Shown: positions 57,674 through 64,000 of the stretch, piece by piece
Layout of the letters: every line of letters starts with the position of its first letter
Numbering within the stretch: the stretch's first letter is position 1
DNA from: Methylobacterium sp. Leaf99
Lineage (GTDB): Bacteria; Pseudomonadota; Alphaproteobacteria; Rhizobiales; Beijerinckiaceae
Direction of reading: 5' to 3'
DNA: 64,000 nucleotides
NCBI RefSeq assembly: GCF_001422375.1
Contig: NZ_LMMU01000008.1
Span: forward strand, 14,268-78,267
Notes under the pieces: model-generated
What the model was told of the DNA's origin: nothing
The model's database searches: none
The model's input: only the letters and a program-made list of their open reading frames with translations
Made by a program: the position numbers and the translations under genes

Positions 57674-58127
57674 GCTCTATCCGCCCGATGGAGCGGCCCA
57701 GATCAATATTGAAAAACAAAGTCCTATTGTTCAATCTCTATGGCATTATGCGGAGATATTAAACTCAAAAATCACCTATAATCGATAAACATAGTTGTTT
57801 ATGTAATTATAAATATAAAAATGCCAGAATGGTCCTTCAGAGGGCTGCCGAGGTGTGACTGTCAGTTAGGATGTTCGCCATAGCCCTCCATCGAGAGTGT
57901 GACTTCGTGGATTAGATTGGTACTACTTTCGAAGGAGGCGATGCTTTCAAACGCGATCTCTTGCTGATCGCGCAAAAGAGTGTTCATTGGATTGGTCAAC
58001 GGCAGGACCGCTGGTCGACGCCTCTGGTGATCTGCTGGCTCCGTCCGGCGAAGAGGGGCGGAAAGCCTCACGGGCAAGCGAGCGGCGGGACCGAGGTCGT
58101 CCCGCCGCTTGCGGGGAAGCCCCGCAC
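57674..58127. promoter_or_regulatory. 454-bp intergenic region with an AT-rich island
   Basis: No gene is supported. From 57721 to 57840 GC is about 30% by my count, far below the genome norm. A 7-bp hairpin (ATAAACA-TAGT-TGTTTAT) lies at 57785-57802 with A/T runs around it. The island lies just upstream of the diguanylate cyclase start and probably contains its promoter, possibly with a site for an AT-binding silencer. The half nearest the FadL-like gene contains a separate GC-rich hairpin. Confidence 0.6.
58081..58109 (-). terminator. Hairpin downstream of the FadL-like gene
   Basis: An 11-bp perfect stem (AGCGGCGGGAC at 58081-58091 with GTCCCGCCGCT at 58099-58109), 7-base loop, starting 18 bases after the FadL-like stop. 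No U-tract follows on the minus strand. Confidence 0.5.
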
Positions 58128-59447
58128 TCAGAACTTTCGTATGACGGGCGCCGGCGCGGCAGCGGCGGGTTCGCCGAACACGTAGCGAAAGCCCACCGAT
58201 ACGAGGTCGGCGCTGCCGTCGGCCACGCCCGCGAAGGCGATGTTCTGGACGTTGTAGTCGCGTCCCACCCCCGACAGGATGCGGGCCTTGTCGAGGAACA
58301 GGTGCGAGTAGGCGACGTTCAGGGTCAGCTTCTCGCTCCAGCGGTAGCTCGCGCCGACGGAGACGTTGACGCGGTCGTTGTCCGGCAGGCGTACGGAGCG
58401 GTTGGAGAAGTCGATGGGCGATTCCTCGTAGGCCACGCCGGCGCGGAGCGTCAGGGCTGGCGACCAGTCGTACTCGCCGCCAATGGAGTAGGTGAACCCA
58501 TCCTTGTAGTTCAGGGGCAGGAAGCTCACCGGCACGCCGCGGGTCTTCGAGACGATGCCGATGGTGCCGAGCCGGGTCCAGTTGTCCCACTCGAACCCGA
58601 GGCTGACGCGGGCCACGGGCGAGACCGCCTGGGTCAGGCCGACGCTGAGCTTCTCCGGGGTGTTGAGGTTGGCGGTGACCTGGCCGCCCAAGGGCGCCAG
58701 GGCCAGGAGCGGCACGCCGATGGAGCCCTCGATGTCGTGGTGGACCGAGGAGCGGTAGCCGATGCCGAAGGCGGTGCCTTCCCACGGGGTGACGAGGGCG
58801 CCCGCCGTGAAGCCGACGCCCCACGAGTCGCCCTTGAGGAACGAGCTCGGCAGGGCCGCCGGGTTGATGGGCAGCGGCACGGCCTGGCGCAGGGTGAGGC
58901 GGAAATACTCGATGTTCGGGCCGGCGGCGACGGACAGCCACTCGTTGACCTTGAAGCCGATGACCGGATTGAAGGCGAGGGTAAAGATCCGGTTCGAACG
59001 GCCGTAGACCTCGCCGGCCCAGACGTTGCGCGGCTTGGTCACGAGGCCGAACGGAGCGCCCGTCTGGATGCCGATCCAGACGCGGTCGCTGAGCTGATAC
59101 GAGGTGGCGCCCGAAGGCACCACCGCCCCCTGGCCGATGTCGTTGCTGCCACCGAGCGGCAGGAAGGCGGGGTTGGTGCCGGCCTGGGGCGTGATCCGTC
59201 CGGACAGGCCGATGAAGGTGAGGTTCTGCTCCGTGACCCAGCCGGGCCGCATGGTCACAGCGGCCGGGTTCCAGAACATGGACGAGACGCCGCCCGAACC
59301 GGCCGCCGCCCCGGCGAAGGCCTCGCCCTGCGCCTGCGTGCTCTGCTCGCGGATGCCGAAGGCGCCGGCGGAGGCGCCATCGATGCCGCCCAGAACCACC
59401 GCCGACGCGACGCCCGCGAGGGCGATGGACCGAATTCTGCCTGCCAT
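58128..59447 (-). CDS. FadL/OmpP1/TodX-type outer-membrane transporter
   Basis: A 439-residue outer-membrane beta-barrel protein with a signal peptide (to about ASAGAF, residue 29). The mature N-terminus AFGIREQSTQAQGEAFAGAAAGSGGVSSMFWNPAA is the FadL hatch, and the C-terminus ends in an aromatic residue (VIRKF), as for BAM substrates. It moves long-chain fatty acids or other hydrophobic compounds. The ATG at 59447 follows GGGAG. Confidence 0.93.
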   Translation of the reverse strand: MAGRIRSIALAGVASAVVLGGIDGASAGAFGIREQSTQAQGEAFAGAAAGSGGVSSMFWNPAAVTMRPGWVTEQNLTFIGLSGRITPQAGTNPAFLPLGGSNDIGQGAVVPSGATSYQLSDRVWIGIQTGAPFGLVTKPRNVWAGEVYGRSNRIFTLAFNPVIGFKVNEWLSVAAGPNIEYFRLTLRQAVPLPINPAALPSSFLKGDSWGVGFTAGALVTPWEGTAFGIGYRSSVHHDIEGSIGVPLLALAPLGGQVTANLNTPEKLSVGLTQAVSPVARVSLGFEWDNWTRLGTIGIVSKTRGVPVSFLPLNYKDGFTYSIGGEYDWSPALTLRAGVAYEESPIDFSNRSVRLPDNDRVNVSVGASYRWSEKLTLNVAYSHLFLDKARILSGVGRDYNVQNIAFAGVADGSADLVSVGFRYVFGEPAAAAPAPVIRKF

Positions 59448-59826
59448 GGAGCTGCTCCCACCCGTTTGTCCGATGCTCGCTGTCGGCACCTTGACATGGA
59501 GAGTGGCGTACTTGCGGCGACTTCGCAATGTGCGGAAAACTAGGTAAAATATACTGTGTATAGAGAATTAAACTGTGTTCGGCGAGTAGATCTTTCGAGT
59601 CCGCTGTATCCGTTCGCGGACCTCGAATTTTGGTTTAGATGTAAACCTTATCCACGATTGTTCCGCGCCCCCGCGGAAAAGTGATCGGCGTCCGCGTTCC
59701 GTCGGCGGGTGTCGCATTCGGGCGACACCCCTGCGTGGGGTTTCGATGTGAGGCGGTTTGCGTCACCCTTGCGGTTGGGACCGCGACGGGCGATGCCGTC
59801 GCTCGGGTCAGGCGAAGGAGCGCGCG
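59448..59826. promoter_or_regulatory. 379-bp divergent intergenic region, FadL-like and FAH genes
   Basis: No gene is supported. It is AT-rich around 59521-59580 (about 35% GC by my count). A direct repeat, ACTGTGT at 59553-59559 and 59572-59578, is 19 bases apart start to start, a possible regulator site. It must hold promoters for both genes. Confidence 0.45.
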
Positions 59827-60711
59827 ATGAAACTCATGCGGCACGGTGCGAGCGGCGACGAGCGGCCGGGACTCGTGGACGCAAAGGGTGGACTGCGCGA
59901 CCTGTCCGGACATCTCCGCGATCTCAGCGGCCTCGCCCTCTCGCGGGAAGGGCTCGACCGGCTTCGCATGATCGACCCGGAAAGCCTGCCCCTGCTGCCG
60001 GCGGACACGCGCCTCGGCCCCTGCGTCGGCGGCACCGGCAACTTCATCGCCATCGGCCTCAACTACGCCGACCACGCCGCCGAGATCGGCGCCGACATCC
60101 CGGCCGAACCCATCGTGTTTAACAAGGCGCCGTCCTGCATCGTCGGGCCGAACGACCGGGTGATCCTCCCCAAGGGTTCGGCCAAGACCGACTGGGAGGT
60201 GGAGCTCGCCATCGTGGTCGGCGCGCGCGCCTCCTACGTCCACGCCAACGAGGCGCTGTCCTACGTGGCGGGCCTCTGCCTCTGCAACGACCTGTCCGAG
60301 CGCGAATACCAGCTCGAGCGCGGCGGCACCTGGACCAAGGGCAAGGGCTGCCCGACCTTCGGGCCCCTCGGCCCCTGGCTCGTCACCCTGGACGAGATCC
60401 CGCGCCTCGACGATCTTCACCTGTGGCTCGACGTGAACGGCGAGCGGATGCAGACCGGTTCGACGGCGACGATGATCTTCGGCGTCGCCCAGATCGTCGC
60501 CTACCTGTCGCACTTCATGATGCTGATGCCGGGCGACGTCATCACCACCGGCACGCCGCCGGGCGTCGGCATGGGCGCTAAGCCGCCGCGCTTCCTCAAG
60601 AACGGCGACGTGATCACGCTGGGCATCGACGGCCTCGGCACCCAGCGCCAGGAGGTGGTGGCCTTCGACGACTGGACCGCCAGGGTGGCGGCGGGCGAGC
60701 CGACCCACTGA
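59827..60711 (+). CDS. Fumarylacetoacetate hydrolase family protein
   Basis: A 294-residue FAH-family protein. The catalytic domain (about residues 75-290) has IGLNYADHAAE, the metal-binding Glu set around DWEVELAIVVG, NDLSEREYQ and the closing ITTGTPPGVGMG. It most resembles members annotated as ureidoglycolate lyase or 2,4-diketo-3-deoxy-L-fuconate hydrolase; the true substrate is not clear. It is 49 bases upstream of bioB. Confidence 0.9.
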   Translation: MKLMRHGASGDERPGLVDAKGGLRDLSGHLRDLSGLALSREGLDRLRMIDPESLPLLPADTRLGPCVGGTGNFIAIGLNYADHAAEIGADIPAEPIVFNKAPSCIVGPNDRVILPKGSAKTDWEVELAIVVGARASYVHANEALSYVAGLCLCNDLSEREYQLERGGTWTKGKGCPTFGPLGPWLVTLDEIPRLDDLHLWLDVNGERMQTGSTATMIFGVAQIVAYLSHFMMLMPGDVITTGTPPGVGMGAKPPRFLKNGDVITLGIDGLGTQRQEVVAFDDWTARVAAGEPTH

Positions 60712-60760
60712 TCCCGCCCCGCCGGCTTGATTTTCCGGCCGGGATTCGCCTTTTGGTGCC

Positions 60761-61783
60761 ATGATCGAGACGATGACCGAGCTAGCCGCTCCCCGCCCCA
60801 CCCTGGCGACCTCCGCGATCCGGCACGATTGGACCGTGGCGGAGATTCAGGCAATCCACGACCTGCCGCTCCTCGATCTCGTCTACCGGGCGGCGGAAGT
60901 CCATCGCGCCCACAACGATCCGGCCGACATCCAGCGGGCGGCGCTCCTGTCCATCAAGACCGGCGGCTGCCCCGAGGATTGCGCCTATTGCCCGCAATCG
61001 GCCCACCACAAGGAGGCGGGCGTGCCGCGGGAGCGGCTGATGCCCGTCGACGCCGTGCTGAAGGAAGCCGCCGCCGCCAAGGCCTCGGGCGCGCACCGCT
61101 TCTGCATGGGCGCGGCCTGGCGCCAGCCCAAGGACGGACCGGACTTCGACGCGGTGCTCGCCATGGTGCGCGGCGTGCGCAGCCTCGGCATGGAAGCCTG
61201 CGTGACGCTGGGCATGCTCAACCCCTCGCAGGCGACGCGCCTCGCGGAAGCCGGCCTCACCTCCTACAACCACAACCTCGACACCGGGCCGGAGTTTTAC
61301 GGCGATATCATCTCGACGCGGACCTACGCGGATCGCCTGAACACCCTCCAGAACGTGCGCGACGCCGGCATCGGCCTGTGCTGCGGCGGCATCGTCGGCA
61401 TGGGCGAGGGCGTGAAGGATCGCGCCACCATGCTGCAGGTTCTGGCCAACCACGCGCCCCACCCGGAGAGCGTGCCGATCAACGCCCTCGTGGCCGTGGC
61501 CGGGACGCCCCTGGAAGAGCGCCCGCCCGTCGATCCCCTCGACCTCGTGCGCATGTGCGCCACCGCCCGCATCGTGATGCCGCGCGCCCGCGTGCGCCTC
61601 AGCGCCGGGCGCAAGGACCTCACCCGCGAGGCGCAGATCCTGTGCTTCCTCGCCGGCGCCAATTCGATCTTCTACGGCGAGCGCCTGCTGACCACCGCCA
61701 ACAACGAAACCGACGCCGACGCCGAACTGCTGCGCGACATCGGCATCACGGTCCCGGGCCTGACCCTGGCGGCGGCCGAGTGA
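60761..61783 (+). CDS. bioB: Biotin synthase
   Basis: A 340-residue radical SAM enzyme inserting sulphur into dethiobiotin. The cluster motif is C70-P-E-D-C74-A-Y-C77, followed by [23 protein letters not shown] and [12 protein letters not shown], with the R of RVRLSAGR for the [2Fe-2S] site. An ATG four codons downstream is an alternative start. The pathway supplies the cofactor for PccA in this window. Convergent with the histidine kinase, 3 bases apart. Confidence 0.96.
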   Translation: MIETMTELAAPRPTLATSAIRHDWTVAEIQAIHDLPLLDLVYRAAEVHRAHNDPADIQRAALLSIKTGGCPEDCAYCPQSAHHKEAGVPRERLMPVDAVLKEAAAAKASGAHRFCMGAAWRQPKDGPDFDAVLAMVRGVRSLGMEACVTLGMLNPSQATRLAEAGLTSYNHNLDTGPEFYGDIISTRTYADRLNTLQNVRDAGIGLCCGGIVGMGEGVKDRATMLQVLANHAPHPESVPINALVAVAGTPLEERPPVDPLDLVRMCATARIVMPRARVRLSAGRKDLTREAQILCFLAGANSIFYGERLLTTANNETDADAELLRDIGITVPGLTLAAAE

Positions 61784-61786
61784 GCC

Positions 61787-63241
61787 TCAGGCGCGCTTCT
61801 CCGCCGGCAGCGTGATCCGGAAGCGGACGCCCACCTCGGTCTGATCGAGGGTGATCGTGCCGCCGTTGAGTTCGATGAGTTCGGCGGCGATGGCGAGGCC
61901 GAGGCCGGTGCCGCCGGGCCGGGTCGAGCCCTTGAACGGCGCGAACAGGTGCGCGCGCGCGCGGGCCGGGAGGCCCGGACCGTTGTCGGTCACCAGGATC
62001 GTCACGCTGTCGCCCGCGCGGCTCGCCTCCAGGCTCACCACGGGCGCGCGGTTCGTCGCCTCGGCCTGCATGGCCTGAACGGCATTGCGCACAAGGTTGG
62101 CGAGCGCCCGCGAGAGCTGCTCGGGATCGGCGTGGACGGTGATGTCGGGCGCGCAGCGTTCCCGAAAGACCACCGCGCAATCCGGCCCGCGCCCGGACAG
62201 GTCGGCCTGGTCGGCCAGCAGGGGAGCCAGGGGAAACGGCCGCTGCTGCGGGTGGCACTCCGTCGCCCGTCCATAGGCCAGGGTCTCCTCGCAGAACCGG
62301 ATCGCCCGGCCGAGGGTCGCCACCAGGCGCGGCGCCACGCGCTGCACCACCGGGTCGGTCACCCCCTCCAGGCGGTCGCCGAGGAGCTGCGCCGTGGTCA
62401 GCAGGTTGCGCATCTCGTGGTTGATCTTGCTCACGGACAGCCCAAGATCGGCGAGGTGGCGCTTGGCCCGCAGCTCGCTCGCCAGCGACATCTCCATCCT
62501 GGCCAGGGCGACCTCGGCATCGCCGACCTCGTCGTTGCGCCCCGATGGGACGATGACGCGGGCCGTCTCCTGCGGATCGTCGGCGAAGGCCGTGATGTTG
62601 CTGACGAGCCGGCGCACGGGCCGCACGATGGCGCGCTGGAGCACGAAGAAGACCAGGCCGGCCACGACGGCGGCGATGGTCAGGGACGTGCCGAGCAGGC
62701 GCAGGCAGAACGCCGCCACGGCCTGGCGCAGGGGCGCCTCGTCGACGATGACCTCCACGGGGTCGAAGCCCTCGCGGTATCGTCCGATCACCCGGATCGG
62801 GGTCGCCGAGGGGCGGAACAGGGTCTCCCACGCACCGCCGATGGACTGGGCGAGATCGCTGGATTGCAGGTTGATCACGCGGGACACGGCGGGCGGCGGC
62901 CCGCGGGCGATGACCTTCCGACTGCCGTCGGCATCGGCGATGATCGCCTGCGCCCGGACGCCGGTCAGGAGCCGGTCGGCGAGCTCGGGCGAGACGGTGT
63001 GATCCGGCGCGGCGTTGATCACCAGGGCCGCCACATGGGCGGCCGCGATCCGGTCCGAAAGCCACATCATCCGGTAGTTCGCTACCGTCGGCACGTAGAT
63101 CAGGATCTCGCACAGGCCCACGAGGGCGATGGTGAGCAGGAATACCCGCCCCGAGAGACCCAGGCGAAACCGGGATGCCCGTGGCGCCTGTGCCTGCGCA
63201 GCGATGAACGTCGTCTCCGGATGCAGAGCCTCCGATTTCAT
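61787..63241 (-). CDS. Sensor histidine kinase
   Basis: A 484-residue membrane kinase. It has an N-terminal helix (about 30-55), a periplasmic sensor region, a second helix (about 190-215), a HAMP domain and a HisKA-like region with the phospho-acceptor His in SKINHEMRNLLTTAQ. The ATPase domain shows NLVRNAVQAM, DNGPGLP and GGTGLGLAI. A TTG five codons upstream is an alternative to the ATG at 63241. No response regulator is adjacent, so its partner is unknown. Confidence 0.93.
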   Translation of the reverse strand: MKSEALHPETTFIAAQAQAPRASRFRLGLSGRVFLLTIALVGLCEILIYVPTVANYRMMWLSDRIAAAHVAALVINAAPDHTVSPELADRLLTGVRAQAIIADADGSRKVIARGPPPAVSRVINLQSSDLAQSIGGAWETLFRPSATPIRVIGRYREGFDPVEVIVDEAPLRQAVAAFCLRLLGTSLTIAAVVAGLVFFVLQRAIVRPVRRLVSNITAFADDPQETARVIVPSGRNDEVGDAEVALARMEMSLASELRAKRHLADLGLSVSKINHEMRNLLTTAQLLGDRLEGVTDPVVQRVAPRLVATLGRAIRFCEETLAYGRATECHPQQRPFPLAPLLADQADLSGRGPDCAVVFRERCAPDITVHADPEQLSRALANLVRNAVQAMQAEATNRAPVVSLEASRAGDSVTILVTDNGPGLPARARAHLFAPFKGSTRPGGTGLGLAIAAELIELNGGTITLDQTEVGVRFRITLPAEKRA

Positions 63242-63628
63242 GGATGATTTCAGCAAGCGTTTCGACCTCTACAGGCCCGTGTGAACAAGTCCGGTCTGGA
63301 CGATCGCGTCAGATATGGATGGCTCTTGGCCCGGCGACCATCCTCGAATGCGCCAAAAGGCAGGTTGCCCGTGACAAGACGCACGCGCGCATCATGAACA
63401 ATGATGAAAGCGTCGTTCAAACGGATGGGTTGCAAGGATCATCCACGGCAATGGTCCTGCCATTGCCCGGTGAAATGGCCGGGCCGAACTTCACGCGTTG
63501 GCCGGTACAGCCTGGGACGGAGCAGGCGTGCTTCGTCGACCAAATACGATATGCAAAAAACTTCGAACGGGACGGTTCGGTCGTCGGCGACCGAACCGCC
63601 TCCCTGCACGCCCGCGGTCGCGTCGGGC
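63242..63628. other. 387-bp intergenic region, no gene seen
   Basis: Between the kinase start and the stop of the TVP38-like gene. An open frame crosses it on the plus strand but shows no family features and runs into the TVP38 gene antisense. GC is lower than in the flanking genes. I see no structured RNA or terminator of note. Confidence 0.5.
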
Positions 63629-64000
63629 TCAGGGTAAGTGCGGAGGGCGTTCGGATATCTCAGGATGGGGTGCCGTCGGGAAACGGCGGCCGAGGCGGCG
63701 TCGCAGGACGACGGACAACATGGCGAAGGCGGCAAGGGCGGCGAGGCCGGCGATCATCTTAGGGGTGATCAGGCTCTTCAGGCTCAGGGTTTGGGCGCAT
63801 TCGAGCTCCCCCGCCGCGTGGCAGGCCGCTCGGGCCGCCTCATGGGTGGCGACCACGTCCTCGATGGCGGCCCCCGTGGTGGCATAGACCAGGGCGCCGG
63901 GGCTGAGGCCGACGATCGTCGCGAGGAGGAAGGTCCGCAACGGGACGCCGAAGGCCGCCGGCGCGAGGTTGGTCAGCCAGAACGGGAAGATCGGCAGCAG
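63629..64000 (-). CDS. TVP38/TMEM64 family membrane protein, N-terminus beyond window
   Basis: The C-terminal ~123 residues of a DedA-like (VTT-domain) membrane protein. The segment LLPIFPFWLTNLAPAAFGVPLRTFLLATIVGLSPGALVYATTG, read across the window edge in shorter parts, is the characteristic re-entrant loop region. A second helix at LAALAAFAMLSVVLRRR precedes a basic/proline tail. These proteins are proposed lipid scramblases or transporters. The start lies upstream of the window end. Confidence 0.85.
   Translation of the reverse strand: MLPIFPFWLTNLAPAAFGVPLRTFLLATIVGLSPGALVYATTGAAIEDVVATHEAARAACHAAGELECAQTLSLKSLITPKMIAGLAALAAFAMLSVVLRRRLGRRFPTAPHPEISERPPHLP

Noticed and set aside
63244..63762. 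172-residue plus-strand frame after the kinase
   Set aside because: No recognisable domain; it runs antisense into the TVP38-family gene, whose motifs are clear.

Overview
The window is chromosomal DNA of a high-GC alphaproteobacterium, most likely Methylobacterium/Methylorubrum. The evidence is a near-complete hopanoid locus, a pccA gene of the kind used in the ethylmalonyl-CoA cycle, a formate/nitrite channel, class I PHA synthase, a NepR-like anti-sigma factor and a prfB with the classical programmed frameshift. I see no rRNA, tRNA, CRISPR array or intact insertion sequence.

Region 1 (1-19.6 kb) is hopanoid biosynthesis. The 3' end of dxs (isoprenoid precursor supply) is followed by a tightly overlapping plus-strand run hpnA-hpnC-hpnD-hpnE-shc-hpnG, which makes squalene, cyclises it to hopene and processes the side chain. 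A strong bidirectional terminator separates it from convergent hpnH. hpnN (RND hopanoid transporter) is divergent from hpnH and is followed by a VapBC-type toxin-antitoxin pair. The minus-strand run hpnL-hpnM-hpnI-hpnJ, then a terminator, then hpnK, builds the sugar-derived head group: HpnI adds N-acetylglucosamine, HpnK deacetylates it and HpnJ contracts the ring to the cyclitol ether. Divergent from hpnL, across a short promoter region with a perfect 20-bp palindrome, lies an arginine:glycine/inosamine-type amidinotransferase. Since Methylobacterium is known to make guanidine-substituted bacteriohopanetetrol cyclitol ether, this gene is my best candidate for the enzyme that installs the guanidine group. 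It is the main discovery lead in the window.

Region 2 (19.6-38.6 kb) is mixed housekeeping. It holds a glutathione transferase, an alpha/beta-hydrolase-like protein without its nucleophile, a NepR-like protein beside a single-domain response regulator, a dienelactone hydrolase, a DUF192 protein, a double cold-shock protein, the complete EF-P beta-lysylation set (efp, epmA, epmB), a pccA-GGCT-formate channel-acylphosphatase run, an L,D-transpeptidase, a deacetylase and a BrnT/BrnA toxin-antitoxin pair.

Region 3 (38.7-64 kb) carries ribB, aroC, a catalase-like protein, anmK, tyrS, a large AsmA-like protein, bcp, an M23 peptidase, prfB with its frameshift, small secreted proteins, an AlaC-like aminotransferase, phaC, a membrane diguanylate cyclase beside a strikingly AT-rich intergenic region, a FadL-like porin, an FAH-family hydrolase, bioB, a sensor histidine kinase and a TVP38-family membrane protein cut by the window end.

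The first ~48 bases do not look like dxs and probably mark a junction or a contig-end artefact. All calls come from reading the sequence; no database search was run.
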